Assembly (NCBI GenBank): GCA_024232355.1
Contig: JAAEPW010000579.1
Coordinates: forward strand, 1 to 64,000
Origin: Chloroflexota bacterium
GTDB lineage: Bacteria; Chloroflexota; Anaerolineae; B4-G1
Direction of reading: 5' to 3'
DNA: 64,000 bases
In this document: positions 18,144 through 27,439 of the stretch, piece after piece
Layout: each line of letters opens with the position of its first letter
How positions within the stretch are numbered: position 1 is the stretch's first letter
Program-made: the position numbers and the translations under genes
Notes under the pieces: generated by a model
Seen by the model: only the letters and a program-made list of their open reading frames with translations
What the model was told of the DNA's origin: nothing
The model's database searches: none

Positions 18144-19283
18144 ATGTCTCTTAAACAGCGGGTCACCAAAGAATTCGAACGTCGTTTCGGCGTTCCGCCC
18201 GCTTTCGTCGTGCGCGCGCCGGGGCGGGTCAACTTGATCGGAGAGCACACCGACTATAACGATGGCTTTGTACTGCCGATGGCGATTGACCGCGCAATGT
18301 GGATTGCAGGGCAGCCACGCAATGACCGGCGCGTCATGGGACACTCGCTCGATCTCGACCAAACAACAGAGTTCTCATTGGACCGTATGGAGAAAAAAAC
18401 TGGCTGGGGAGAATACGTGAAAGGAGTTGCCTGGGCCTTGCAGAAGGTAAATTACACACTACAAGGATGGGAGGGCGTTATCTCGGGCGACGTGCCCATC
18501 GGTGCAGGGCTGTCCTCGTCGGCCGCACTGCAACTGGCCACAGCCCGGGTCTTTGCCGTGACATCCAAATTCCCATGGGATCCAGCCACAATGTCCAAGA
18601 TCGCATTACACGCAGAGAACGAGTGGATCGGCGTCAACTGTGGCATTATGGACCAGATGATCTCGGCAGCGGGCAAGGCAGACCACGCCCTGCTGATCGA
18701 CTGCCGCTCACTGGAGACCCAATCCGTCCCTCTGCCACCTGGCACAGCCATCGTCGTGCTCGATACAGCCACCCGCCGGGGTCTGGTCGACTCGGCCTAC
18801 AACGAGCGGCGCGCCCAGTGTGATGCCGCCGCCCGTGCCTTCGGTGTCCCTGCCCTGCGTGACGTGAGCGTGACCGAATTCCGTATCCAGGCGGATCAGT
18901 TGGACGAGATCACCCGCCGTCGAGCCCGGCACGTGGTGACGGAGAACGCCCGCACGTTGCAAGCCGCCGAAGCGATGCGCCGTGGTGATGCGGTGGAACT
19001 TGGCCAACTGATGAACGACAGCCACACCAGTTTGCGAGATGATTTTGAGGTGTCGAGCGATGGCCTGAACATCATCGTGACGTGCGCACGTCAAGAAAAA
19101 GCCTGCTACGGCGCTCGAATGACGGGGGCAGGGTTTGGGGGGTGTGCTGTCGCTCTCGTCCGCGCGGATGCCGCTCAGGCTTTTGCGACCAGCGTCGCTG
19201 CTTGTTACCAAGAGGCTATGGGGATCGCGCCCAATATCTATGTCTGTTCGGCAACGAACGGGGCGGAGATAGTTGAGGGCTAG
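18144..19283 (+). CDS. galK: Galactokinase
   Basis: 379 residues from the ATG at 18144 with AAGGAG 7 bp upstream. RAPGRVNLIGEHTDYNDGFV is the galactokinase signature, GAGLSSSAALQLA the GHMP-kinase ATP loop and MTGAGFGGCAVAL motif 3. Phosphorylates galactose to galactose-1-phosphate, the substrate of GalT. It lies 11 bp after the amber-interrupted secreted gene, which separates it from galT. Confidence 0.97.
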   Translation: MSLKQRVTKEFERRFGVPPAFVVRAPGRVNLIGEHTDYNDGFVLPMAIDRAMWIAGQPRNDRRVMGHSLDLDQTTEFSLDRMEKKTGWGEYVKGVAWALQKVNYTLQGWEGVISGDVPIGAGLSSSAALQLATARVFAVTSKFPWDPATMSKIALHAENEWIGVNCGIMDQMISAAGKADHALLIDCRSLETQSVPLPPGTAIVVLDTATRRGLVDSAYNERRAQCDAAARAFGVPALRDVSVTEFRIQADQLDEITRRRARHVVTENARTLQAAEAMRRGDAVELGQLMNDSHTSLRDDFEVSSDGLNIIVTCARQEKACYGARMTGAGFGGCAVALVRADAAQAFATSVAACYQEAMGIAPNIYVCSATNGAEIVEG

Positions 19284-19289
19284 GGAAAA

Positions 19290-19363
19290 TCCCATTCGTG
19301 TGGAGTGCAGGTGTTAGCTCTCTTTTTTTGGATAGTCTACACCTGCACTCCAGATGAATAGGA
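19290..19363. repeat. Imperfect 25-bp inverted repeat between convergent genes
   Basis: Arms 19290-19314 and 19339-19363 differ at only four positions; the innermost 14 bp (TGGAGTGCAGGTGT) are exact. The 24-bp loop holds a run of seven T. It lies just after galK and before the convergent small membrane protein gene, and may act as a two-way terminator or be a mobile palindromic repeat. Confidence 0.8.
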
Positions 19364-19418
19364 TGGTTATATTGACCAATATGGGTCGGGGTCACGGACG
19401 GAGGCCGTCTAACACGAC

Positions 19419-19847
19419 CTACCGTGCTTCCGACGAGTAATCATAAGGCACTGACTCTGTATCTGCTGGTGAGCCGCCCACTACCGTAAAATGGCGTTGC
19501 GCGGGCGCGTTGAACGAAGGCGGGAGCGTGTTCCATGCATTGGCCCCTTGCTGCACACCCGGCGGCGCGACCACAACTACCGGTGGGTACGAGTTTTGTG
19601 GACGAGATGGGCACATCGTGGGTTGTGCTCGTGGCTCGTTGCGCCAACGGCTAACGGCAACGACGAGCAGACTGGTAGGAATTGCCGCCCCCACTCCGCA
19701 TACCGCCCCTGCCAACACGGCCAGCGCCTCGTCGCTCAACCGGTTGCCAATCACCACGGCCAATGTTACACAGAAAGCGACCACTGCTAGCCCGGCAAAG
19801 ATTTTTAACCGCTCGCCCACATTGTCGTATCTCTTTTGTTCATTCAT
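19419..19847 (-). CDS. Small membrane protein coupled to the FtsK-like gene
   Basis: 142 residues with two hydrophobic helices (about 17-34 and 41-63) and a Pro/Ala-rich soluble tail (SYPPVVVVAPP and after) of about 75 residues. Its ATG overlaps the stop of the FtsK-like gene (ATGA), which argues for co-translation and possibly a complex. No family recognised. A membrane-anchor role for the soluble FtsK-like motor is inference only. Confidence 0.7.
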   Translation of the reverse strand: MNEQKRYDNVGERLKIFAGLAVVAFCVTLAVVIGNRLSDEALAVLAGAVCGVGAAIPTSLLVVAVSRWRNEPRAQPTMCPSRPQNSYPPVVVVAPPGVQQGANAWNTLPPSFNAPAQRHFTVVGGSPADTESVPYDYSSEAR

Positions 19848-20986
19848 CTTGATCGCCCTCCCTGGACGTCAGGCAACCGTCTCACCCCAGCCATCCCCGG
19901 CAGAGAAACCCGGTTCGATGGAAGAACAAGAGCGGGTGACAAACTAGCCGCTATATCCTGTATCTCGGTTGGTGAAACGTGGGCCACCTGAAAACGCGTT
20001 ACCTGCCCCTCGGCCACGGCCACAAAGTCTCCCCGGCCCATCAGTCGTTCCGCCCCTGTGCCGCTCCAGCCGGTAGCCGTGCGCGCATCTTCAACGCTGG
20101 TCACCCGTCCCACCAGCCGCACCGGAAAGTTTGCCTTGATCAACGGGCCTAGTACAGCCGACGTGGGCTTTTGCGTGGCAGCGACAATGTGGATACCGGC
20201 CTCTCGCCCGCGCTGGGTGAGCCGGGTCAATGCCCGCTGCACCGGTTTGCCGCCCATCATCAACAGATCCGCCAACTCGTCGATCACCACCACAACGTGT
20301 GATCGCCCACTAGCCTTACCCGAGTGCCCTCTCCGCTCCATCAACCGGACCAAGCTTTGGAGCGCCTCCATCACCTCTGCCATCTCCCAGATAACCGGAC
20401 GCGCCAGGTGAGGCAGCCCGTCAAAGAGCCGGAAGGCATGGCCTTTTGGGTCTATTAATATAAGAGCCAGTCCTGCTTTTGAATTTGATTTTTGTGGGGC
20501 AAAAGAGATATTCGGTGCAGGATTGGTCATCGCCAGACTCAAAATCATCGTCTGCAAGAGCACCGTCTTTCCCGAGCCAGTTGTTCCCGCCACCAAAATA
20601 TGTGCCACGTCTGGAGAAGGCAAACGAATAAGCAAAGGATCACCATCCTCTGCCAAACCAAGAATGGCGGTGATAGATGGAATAGGTGGCAGGTCGGTGA
20701 GCCGGTTGCATAGAGGGAGCAATCGCACTGGCTGCGGGTCACCGCGGGGCACCTCTACAGCCACCGCCGCTCCACGTCGAGAGACTCGGCAGTTGGACGC
20801 ATCCAGCGCAACGGCAAATTCTTCGCTGAGCCCCTTGATGCGGGATATTTTAGCACCCAAGGCGGGCAACACCTGGAAACGCACCCAGCGAGGTGTGACG
20901 GTACCACCGGTCACTCGTGCTTCCACCTTGTGCAAGGCCAACACGGTCTCGATCCTCTCTGCTTGAAATTCCAGTTTGTGACGCAT
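19844..20986 (-). CDS. Soluble FtsK/SpoIIIE-like DNA translocase
   Basis: 380 residues from the ATG at 20986, with TAGGAG 8 bp upstream (a longer start at 21037 lacks one). An alpha-like domain is followed by Walker A HILVAGTTGSGKTVLLQT and Walker B HVVVVIDELADLL, then RLTQRGREAGIHIVAATQKPTSAVL and the FP.R..GRV..........TG block of FtsK motors. It lacks the N-terminal membrane helices and the C-terminal gamma winged-helix of FtsK, so it is about half length. A perfect GAAC-N4-GTTC palindrome lies 55 bp upstream of the start, suggesting SOS control. It may move DNA in repair, transfer or plasmid-like processes. Confidence 0.88.
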   Translation of the reverse strand: MRHKLEFQAERIETVLALHKVEARVTGGTVTPRWVRFQVLPALGAKISRIKGLSEEFAVALDASNCRVSRRGAAVAVEVPRGDPQPVRLLPLCNRLTDLPPIPSITAILGLAEDGDPLLIRLPSPDVAHILVAGTTGSGKTVLLQTMILSLAMTNPAPNISFAPQKSNSKAGLALILIDPKGHAFRLFDGLPHLARPVIWEMAEVMEALQSLVRLMERRGHSGKASGRSHVVVVIDELADLLMMGGKPVQRALTRLTQRGREAGIHIVAATQKPTSAVLGPLIKANFPVRLVGRVTSVEDARTATGWSGTGAERLMGRGDFVAVAEGQVTRFQVAHVSPTEIQDIAASLSPALVLPSNRVSLPGMAGVRRLPDVQGGRSR

Positions 20987-21029
20987 TGCCCGATCTCCTA
21001 AACGTTGGCAAGTTTTGTTCTTTTGTCGA

Positions 21030-21065
21030 ATGGCCACAACAGAACAATTGTTCTACTGTGGCCAT
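21030..21065 (-). promoter_or_regulatory. 36-bp palindrome containing a LexA-type SOS box
   Basis: The whole 36 bp reads almost the same on both strands (one mismatched pair of positions on each side). Its centre AGAACAATTGTTCT (21041-21054) is a perfect 14-bp dyad fitting the GAAC-N4-GTTC box of LexA in Gram-positive and several other phyla. It stands 44-79 bp before the FtsK-like start. Confidence 0.7.
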
Positions 21066-21154
21066 ATCATATCAGAACATTGTCATAGTGTCAAGGGTAC
21101 ATTTCCCAACTTGTCCCAAATCAGAAAAGTTATTCGATCTCATCAGGTAGAACG

Positions 21155-21181
21155 AAAAAAGCCCAGCCTTTTTAGCTGGGC
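21155..21181 (-). terminator. Rho-independent terminator
   Basis: On the reverse strand a stem GCCCAGC (21181-21175 with 21167-21161) and 7-base loop is followed by six T (21160-21155). It ends transcription of the VTE5-like gene and the SPFH operon upstream of it. Confidence 0.88.
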
Positions 21182-21206
21182 CTCGAATCGTATTCTGTGT
21201 TGTTGC

Positions 21207-21866
21207 TTAGCGCAAAATGAATACCAAGATCAGTGTCGATATTGCCGGGACGGTCAAATTGTCCACCCCCCACGGTGAGACGGCCTCAACCATCGTTGCG
21301 CCTAGCGCCGTCACCGCCGCAGCCACCACCGCCGTGACCGGGGATATAGACGCAAACAACAGCAATGGCACCAGCGTCGCTACCCAACTGACGAGAAACA
21401 TCACCGCCGATCCTTCTAGCGAGCGGGTGCTCCCAAGGATAGTATAATGCCGCCGGCCCACGCGCCGTCCGATCACGGCGGCCAGCGCATCTCCCCACGT
21501 CATTGGCATCAGGCTGGCTACCAGTAGATACGGGCTGCCCCACAACAGCCAGATGATGACCGCAAACGAGAGGGGGAAATAGATGGTGCCCAACTGCCCC
21601 TTTTCCCCGGTCTCCATTGCCTGGAACGTCCCTTGCCAGTAAGACAGTGCGTTGATGAACACGAACGCCACCGGCGGGATGATGGCAAAGGTGCGGGTCT
21701 CGAACAAGAGCACTGTCCCGTATGCCCACATGCCTACGGCAATGTGGATAAATTTGCGCGTGAACTCGACGGAATATCCGCGCCATTTGCGCAAACCCTC
21801 AGCGACGCCGATAGCGGCAAAAACGTAAGCAAAGGAGGCAATTAGGGCAATGGTATCTCGAGACAT
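21207..21866 (-). CDS. Phytol kinase/dolichol kinase-like membrane protein (VTE5/SEC59 type)
   Basis: 219 residues, about six membrane helices. TRKFIHIAVG, WGDALAAVIGRRVGR, STRSLEGSAVMF and VEAVSPWGVDNLTVP are the conserved blocks of the CTP-dependent phytol/dolichol/diacylglycerol kinase family related to phosphatidate cytidylyltransferase. Likely phosphorylates a prenyl alcohol or lipid in the membrane. It starts 16 bp after the TPR gene, so it probably ends the SPFH operon, and a clear terminator follows. Confidence 0.86.
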   Translation of the reverse strand: MSRDTIALIASFAYVFAAIGVAEGLRKWRGYSVEFTRKFIHIAVGMWAYGTVLLFETRTFAIIPPVAFVFINALSYWQGTFQAMETGEKGQLGTIYFPLSFAVIIWLLWGSPYLLVASLMPMTWGDALAAVIGRRVGRRHYTILGSTRSLEGSAVMFLVSWVATLVPLLLFASISPVTAVVAAAVTALGATMVEAVSPWGVDNLTVPAISTLILVFILR

Positions 21867-21882
21867 AGGTGATCCGCCTGTT

Positions 21883-22899
21883 TTATTCGTCGTCTGAATC
21901 GGTGAGCGGGTCTGGCAGCTTGGGAGCCGAAGAATCTGGCAGGGATAAAATCGGTTTCAGCAGTGCCGTAATATAGCCAACTCGCATCCCCTCGTCCAAG
22001 CCTTTATCTCCGATGACCTGAGCATCCGTACGGACAAAGTTGACATTCTCTTCATCGTCAAGTTTAAAGTGGCCAAAGTCTTGTCCAACATCGGACTTGA
22101 GCACTCCAAGCCCTTCTTGCTCGGGAATGTCCCGTTGCTCCACCAGCACATAGTCTCCTGCGCCTGCATCCAAAGACTCGTCTGCCTCATCAGGAACATT
22201 CAATGCATAATAAACCGTGTCAGATTCTAGGGATGGGTATTGCTCTGCTTCCAAAGATTGCACTCGAAAAGATTGACCGTCGAGCGTCTCAATCTTTGAT
22301 TCTGAGGTCTCGGGATATTTTTCTTTTTCGATATCCAGAGGAATGATGGGAATCCAGATAAAACCAGCATTCGTGTGCACCCACATATCGGTCAGGTATC
22401 CCATCAGGGCTTTGATCCAATTCCGAATTCGGATGCAGATCTTGACTTGATCCAAGTCATTGACCCGGCTCCAATCTTTTTCTACCTTTTCAAATAGTTC
22501 ACCCGAAATCTGATACCATTCTAGCGCATCCGATGTTCTGTCACCCAACTGGTGCGCCAGCCCCAAGGCATAGGCAGACACGGCCTCGTTGTGACGTTGG
22601 TAATGGGGGGGTTGTCGCTGAAAGATGCGATATGCTCTGTGGTAATTAGTCACCGCTGATTCCGTTTGGCCCATCTCACGGTGTACGTCCGCGAGATAGA
22701 TCAAAGCCACAGCCAAGTCAGCGTGGACGTTTGACCGTTGGCTGGATTCGGCAGCATCCTGGGCGCACCGTTCAGCTTCTGGCAGTTTACCCACCTTGCG
22801 CAACGAGTGGGAACCTCGCAATAGTTCAGCGATGAATTGAGGTATCTCTTGGTAGAAAAGTAATTCGGATGGGGTCAATTGAGATGGCAAATTGACCAT
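21883..22899 (-). CDS. TPR-repeat protein of the SPFH operon, C-terminus unknown
   Basis: 338 residues from the ATG at 22899 (AGGAGA 6 bp upstream); the longer frame would overlap the SPFH gene. Residues 25-150 form about three tetratricopeptide repeats (AVALIYLADVHREMGQTESAVTNYHRAY and AYALGLAHQLGDRTSDALEWYQ). The C-terminal 150 residues are acidic and unassigned, with a DYVLVEQRDIPE strand pattern. No signal peptide or membrane helix, so probably cytoplasmic. It lies 7 bp after the SPFH protein and could be its soluble partner. Confidence 0.8.
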   Translation of the reverse strand: MVNLPSQLTPSELLFYQEIPQFIAELLRGSHSLRKVGKLPEAERCAQDAAESSQRSNVHADLAVALIYLADVHREMGQTESAVTNYHRAYRIFQRQPPHYQRHNEAVSAYALGLAHQLGDRTSDALEWYQISGELFEKVEKDWSRVNDLDQVKICIRIRNWIKALMGYLTDMWVHTNAGFIWIPIIPLDIEKEKYPETSESKIETLDGQSFRVQSLEAEQYPSLESDTVYYALNVPDEADESLDAGAGDYVLVEQRDIPEQEGLGVLKSDVGQDFGHFKLDDEENVNFVRTDAQVIGDKGLDEGMRVGYITALLKPILSLPDSSAPKLPDPLTDSDDE

Positions 22900-22906
22900 A
22901 TCTCTC

Positions 22907-24451
22907 CTACAAGGTACGGACGATTCCCACAGAGGACTCGTCCGCAAGTTTACCTTTCTTGTTTACCATCTTTTCCATCTCGTCAAGCGTCCGCATGATC
23001 TCGGGCGGCATAAAGGTTTGCTTGAACGGATCATAGGTCATCCAGCGCAGCGTTTCGATAAACCGCATAGCGAGCAAGTAGGAGGGAACGCCCTCGGCAT
23101 TGGAGACCAGCGGGCGGATGGCTTCTGTAAGCGTTAGGACCATCTCTGCTTGGGCCTGTATCTGGGCAGCTTGCAAGCGGGCCAGCTTGGCCTCTCCTTC
23201 TATTTGATCCTCTACGGCCCTTTGTTCCCACCCAGCCTGCCAGGTCTTGAGCCATTGAGTATAAACCTTGTCCGGAATCCCAACAGGTTCTCCATCTTTG
23301 CCCTGTACGTCCCTCACCGCGATCTCTCCCAATTCCACGCCCAGAATCTTGGCGCCGACGCCGTTCTCCGCCGAGAACGAGTTGTGCAGTTTTTCCTCCA
23401 ATCGCTTCCGTATCTCTTCACGGGGATGCACTTGGCCAGATTGCGGAGATTGCAAGAGCCAGTCGAGCCGAAAGTTTGCCAGGATGTTGCGCAAGGTCCC
23501 TTCGGTCCCACTGATAATCACGCGCCCCGTCCATCTCCTCAATTGCTCTGGATGGCTCTGTTGTTGGATGCGCATCCAAACGCACGTGGCCGCGTTGAAC
23601 ACTGCTTCGTCTGTATATGGAAGCGGCTGATCTATACCGGCTTTTGCCATTGCATCGACGATTTCGGGATCCGTAAACAATTGGAGCATTTCCTTATTGG
23701 ATGACTTGGCCTGCGGTGGCTTGACCTGCACGTTTCCATCGGCATCTTTGAACCGGTCGTCAATCCTAAAAGTAATGATGGCCTCGCAAGAAATGGGGAT
23801 ACCTTCTTTTGACATTGCGTTGACGGTGAGCGGCCATCGCTGTGTGCGCAGATCGACGATTCCCCAAATACGCTCAAAAGGTTTGAGGAAATCGAGGGAT
23901 GGTCCTCTGACACTGACTAATTGGCCGCCTCTTTCTAACATTACCGCGCTGTCGTTATAGACGATCAAAAGACCTCGCCCACCGACGCGGTCGTACAGGC
24001 TGCCCGCACCAACAAAGACGTGTCCCTCTTTAACGATCATCAACGGCTTGAGCGTTCTCATGCCGAGCATATTGCGTCGGATGAATTTCCAGGCTTCGTC
24101 CGTGTCCTTTGTATCGTACAATGTCTGGATAAAGCGTGAGGCCAGCAGCCGCGGGATGGCTATCATAGCGATGATCACCGGGGACGAACTGAGCAGTGCA
24201 CTCGGAGACAGTCTGAGCAAGATCAAGAGAACAATATCGACTAGAATGAATATGCTTTTCATAGGATCGACAGCCATCATGATTTCCCACCAAGACCAGC
24301 CGGCATATTCTGCCAAGCCCAGATATTCCATCATGTCTATTTCTTGGCGGCCATATTCAAACAGCAATCCTATCACAAACGTCATCGTATATATGGCCAA
24401 GGGAACGAACAAGCGATTTGAGAATTGGTCTCTAAGCCTTTTACGAAGCAT
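22907..24451 (-). CDS. SPFH/band-7-like membrane protein B
   Basis: 514 residues. Three hydrophobic segments in the first 110 residues are followed by an SPFH-like domain (about 150-330): VFVGAGSLYDRVGGRGLLIVYNDSAVML, the VDLRTQRWPLTVNAMSKEGIPISCEAIITFRI strand set and a long helical C-terminus with a Gln/Ala-rich coiled coil (EGEAKLARLQAAQIQAQAEM). SPFH proteins scaffold membrane microdomains. It overlaps the upstream SPFH protein gene by 11 bp. Similar pattern to but weak identity with protein A, suggesting an ancient duplication or a hetero-oligomer. Confidence 0.82.
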   Translation of the reverse strand: MLRKRLRDQFSNRLFVPLAIYTMTFVIGLLFEYGRQEIDMMEYLGLAEYAGWSWWEIMMAVDPMKSIFILVDIVLLILLRLSPSALLSSSPVIIAMIAIPRLLASRFIQTLYDTKDTDEAWKFIRRNMLGMRTLKPLMIVKEGHVFVGAGSLYDRVGGRGLLIVYNDSAVMLERGGQLVSVRGPSLDFLKPFERIWGIVDLRTQRWPLTVNAMSKEGIPISCEAIITFRIDDRFKDADGNVQVKPPQAKSSNKEMLQLFTDPEIVDAMAKAGIDQPLPYTDEAVFNAATCVWMRIQQQSHPEQLRRWTGRVIISGTEGTLRNILANFRLDWLLQSPQSGQVHPREEIRKRLEEKLHNSFSAENGVGAKILGVELGEIAVRDVQGKDGEPVGIPDKVYTQWLKTWQAGWEQRAVEDQIEGEAKLARLQAAQIQAQAEMVLTLTEAIRPLVSNAEGVPSYLLAMRFIETLRWMTYDPFKQTFMPPEIMRTLDEMEKMVNKKGKLADESSVGIVRTL

Positions 24452-26183
24452 TGCTTTGCCCTCCCGTCATGCTTGGTTGATCGCCACTCAACAATCGACC
24501 ACGTGCATTTTCTATGATAGCATTCGTATCGTCAGGCAAAAAGTGACGCAACGCCGATATGCCGATAAATTTCTCCAGAGTCCCAATAAAATACTGGGCA
24601 ATCGCATCCGTCGGGACAGAGCCGCCAGCGGTCCGCCACTGATCGAGTCGTTTACCAATATCCACGATAACGTCGATCTGTGCTTGAGCGCGGGCCCGTT
24701 CTACCAGTTGTAGTCGCTTGGATTGTCCCTCGGCTTGTTGGAGCATAATCTTGCGTTTCCAATCGGCTTCCCAAGCCTCGATACGCTGCTCGATCACGCG
24801 GGGGTCCTCTGGTTCCAGATTACTGATACCGCTGCCCACGCGTTGCAGGCCCAGCGGCGGCAACTCTCGTTCCAGCGCCTCTTGCAATGCCTTGCCAATC
24901 CTAGCACGAGGGTGTTGGCTGGGATCATCGTGCAACACGAACGGGGCATAGAGGTCGTCAAAGTTGTATTGGGAAACAGCCTCACGCACAGTGCGTTCGC
25001 CAATCACTTGCGGGAGATCGTACCACTCATATTGCTTGAGATCCTCCGGTACCTGGGATGGATCGTGATGTTCGACCATTTGCGCGTGTATGGCTTTGAA
25101 AACGTCGCTGGTACGGTAGGGAAATCCTTTACCCAGTTCGGGTTTCTGTTGGCCCGTGCCCATCCGGAACGGGGTGAACGTAAAGACTCGGACGGCGATA
25201 CCATCCTTGGTCCGTGCTTTTACCGGAAAGGCGCGCAATTGCACGCGCAGATCAATGACGTGTGAGGGGGTTTCAGACATTTCGGTGAGAATGACGCCTG
25301 GCCCCTTGGCCCCTTTGAACTTGAGACCAGTCGATATCACGACAGCCTGGTCGCAGCCGGTGAGAATGACGCCCGGGCCTGCCAAAAAGTCTCCAAAGGT
25401 GTCACCATCCAGCCGCTTGACCAGTTTCTCCTTCCACGGCAGCCAAGTGCGACTGTCCTCGGTGCGCTCGGTAATCTTTTCGTCTATGACGACATAGTAA
25501 GGATAATTGGTCCCTATCGCGTATGACAGCAAGCAGCGCAGCCCTTCCCGACGTTGCTTGAACCACTTTTCGCGGACCTTGATATTCTCGGGATCACGCA
25601 GCATCACAAAGAACCTCTTGAGGTCGTGGTCCAAAGTCTCTACCATGCCACGAGTGCCGCCTTTTACTTTTAGGTCAGGATAAGGCAAGAGATGGCCAGC
25701 TATGTAAAAGAACACCAACCCGGTAATGATAATCGCGGGCACCGTGATGAGTATTACCCCCCAAAAACCATATCGCAAGCCAACGCTTGCTGCCAACCAA
25801 TAGTGAACCCATACAGCGTAGAACACGTACCAACGGAATGATTTGTTGTTGGGTGCCATATAGCGTATGAATAGAAAGTTCAATCCCGTAACCAGGCTGA
25901 TTAGAAAGAGGAGCAGACTTCCTTTGAATCCATCGTTCAGGACCCCCATCACGGAATAGATAAACGCACAACCAATTCCTCCCATCAAGGGGAGGGGAAA
26001 CATGTTCACCCCAAACCAAAAAGACAGCAATGTCCTGATGCCGCGTGGCTTCCATCGGAACCCAGCCAACAACAGCAAGCCAGCAACAGCCGCTGCGCCT
26101 AGCATCGCGAGTACAAATGGGACTATCATGCCGAGCAGGATTTGTGCAAAAATTGTCAGCAGGGCCATTAGCAGTTCTAGCAT
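24441..26183 (-). CDS. SPFH/band-7-like membrane protein A
   Basis: 580 residues. About five or six hydrophobic helices fill residues 1-170, far more than in flotillins or prohibitins. The SPFH signature follows: GPGVILTGCDQAVVISTGLKF, GPGVILTEMSE, then IDLRVQLRAFPVKARTKDGIAVRVFTFTPFRM. The C-terminal region (from about 480) is a coiled coil, EADWKRKIMLQQAEGQSKRLQLVERARAQAQ. First gene of a three- or four-gene operon with a second SPFH protein, a TPR protein and a VTE5-like kinase. Function unknown; likely a membrane scaffold. Confidence 0.84.
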   Translation of the reverse strand: MLELLMALLTIFAQILLGMIVPFVLAMLGAAAVAGLLLLAGFRWKPRGIRTLLSFWFGVNMFPLPLMGGIGCAFIYSVMGVLNDGFKGSLLLFLISLVTGLNFLFIRYMAPNNKSFRWYVFYAVWVHYWLAASVGLRYGFWGVILITVPAIIITGLVFFYIAGHLLPYPDLKVKGGTRGMVETLDHDLKRFFVMLRDPENIKVREKWFKQRREGLRCLLSYAIGTNYPYYVVIDEKITERTEDSRTWLPWKEKLVKRLDGDTFGDFLAGPGVILTGCDQAVVISTGLKFKGAKGPGVILTEMSETPSHVIDLRVQLRAFPVKARTKDGIAVRVFTFTPFRMGTGQQKPELGKGFPYRTSDVFKAIHAQMVEHHDPSQVPEDLKQYEWYDLPQVIGERTVREAVSQYNFDDLYAPFVLHDDPSQHPRARIGKALQEALERELPPLGLQRVGSGISNLEPEDPRVIEQRIEAWEADWKRKIMLQQAEGQSKRLQLVERARAQAQIDVIVDIGKRLDQWRTAGGSVPTDAIAQYFIGTLEKFIGISALRHFLPDDTNAIIENARGRLLSGDQPSMTGGQSNAS

Positions 26184-26382
26184 AGGTACCCCCTATTTAC
26201 TTTTTCCGGTCAGGTGTAATTCAGAAATAATGCTGCACTATTTCGTGATCTTGAAAAAACAAATGTCAAAATACGAGGTTATCTTAACAATCTCAAATCA
26301 GGTACTATTGTGACCAAGACACAGAGTGACGTAAAGCATATCACAAATTCACTTCAAACGCAAGTGACCTGACGTATGCCCA

Positions 26383-27360
26383 TCAGATGATGTTGGCCCC
26401 GTACGCAAACAACCCCGTTGTCCCCCCCGTATGCCAAAAGAGCACTCGTTTGTCAGATCGAAAAGCTCCCTGGCGGATCAAATCCAGCAGCCCTCCAAAG
26501 GCCCTGCCGGTGTAGACCGGGTCCAGCAGTATTCCCTCGATGCGGGCCATCGTACGAACAGCCTCTCGCTCCAGGTCTCCAACCACGCCGTATCCGCCGC
26601 CCAGATAACCGTCGTCCACGCTCAAGTCCTCTGGCGTAAATGTGAACGCCAGTCCCAGGTGCTCGGCTGTAGCCGTTGCCAAATTGGCGACCTGTTGTCC
26701 AAGTGTATTGGCATCTGGCTCTATACTGATGCCCAGGAGACGCCCTTTGTATGCCAGTGCGCGCCCCCCCACGACCAGCCCCGCCTGCGTGCCACCGCTA
26801 GACGAAGCGAACACGATGTGGTCAAAGTGCAAATCACGTTCCGCGCACTGGTCAAGCAACTCTTCCATCGCCGCCACGTATCCACTGGCCCCAACAGGAT
26901 TGCTCCCGCCATAAGGGACAATGTAAGGACAATGACCCGCGCCCTGCAACTCTTTATCCACCTGGGCCATCACCTTGGCCAACGGACGATCTCCTGCCCA
27001 AACCACCTCGGCACCTAACAACCGGTCTAGCAACAGATTTCCCTGCACTTGCGGTGGCTCTGTTCCCCGGAGCACCAGGTGGCAAACCAAGCCCAACTTG
27101 GCCGCTGCCGCAGCCGTTTGACGGGCGTGGTTAGATTGAGCCGCGCCACCCGTAATCAGAGTATCGGCTCCTCGCTCCATCGCGTCAGCTACCAGGAATT
27201 CCAATTTGCGGGTTTTGTTGCCCCCTGTCCCCAGTCCGGTCTGATCGTCTCGCTTGATCCACAACTCGGGGCCATTTAGGTGTACAGTGAGGCGAGGCAA
27301 TGGTTCCAATGGGGTGGGCAAGTGAGCGATAGACGTACATGGCAATTTATCCGTCAACAT
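26383..27360 (-). CDS. PLP-dependent D-cysteine desulfhydrase/ACC deaminase-family enzyme
   Basis: 325 residues from the ATG at 27360, chosen because AGGGAG lies 6 bp upstream; in-frame ATGs further up lack a site. LPTPLEPLPRL, ELWIKRDDQTGLGTGGNKTRKLEFL (PLP Lys in the NKTRK segment), GGAAQSNHARQTAAAAAKLGL and FASSSGGTQAGL match the ACC deaminase/D-cysteine desulfhydrase family. Such enzymes act on D-cysteine or D-amino acids, releasing sulfide or ammonia plus a 2-oxo acid. Stands alone between the SPFH operon and the divergent subtilase gene. Confidence 0.9.
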   Translation of the reverse strand: MLTDKLPCTSIAHLPTPLEPLPRLTVHLNGPELWIKRDDQTGLGTGGNKTRKLEFLVADAMERGADTLITGGAAQSNHARQTAAAAAKLGLVCHLVLRGTEPPQVQGNLLLDRLLGAEVVWAGDRPLAKVMAQVDKELQGAGHCPYIVPYGGSNPVGASGYVAAMEELLDQCAERDLHFDHIVFASSSGGTQAGLVVGGRALAYKGRLLGISIEPDANTLGQQVANLATATAEHLGLAFTFTPEDLSVDDGYLGGGYGVVGDLEREAVRTMARIEGILLDPVYTGRAFGGLLDLIRQGAFRSDKRVLFWHTGGTTGLFAYGANII

Positions 27361-27439
27361 TGGCATCTCCCTGGTTTTCATTCTCTTATCTGCAATGGTA
27401 TAATGTTCCTTGACCAGTTGATCTTTTTTGGACATGGAT

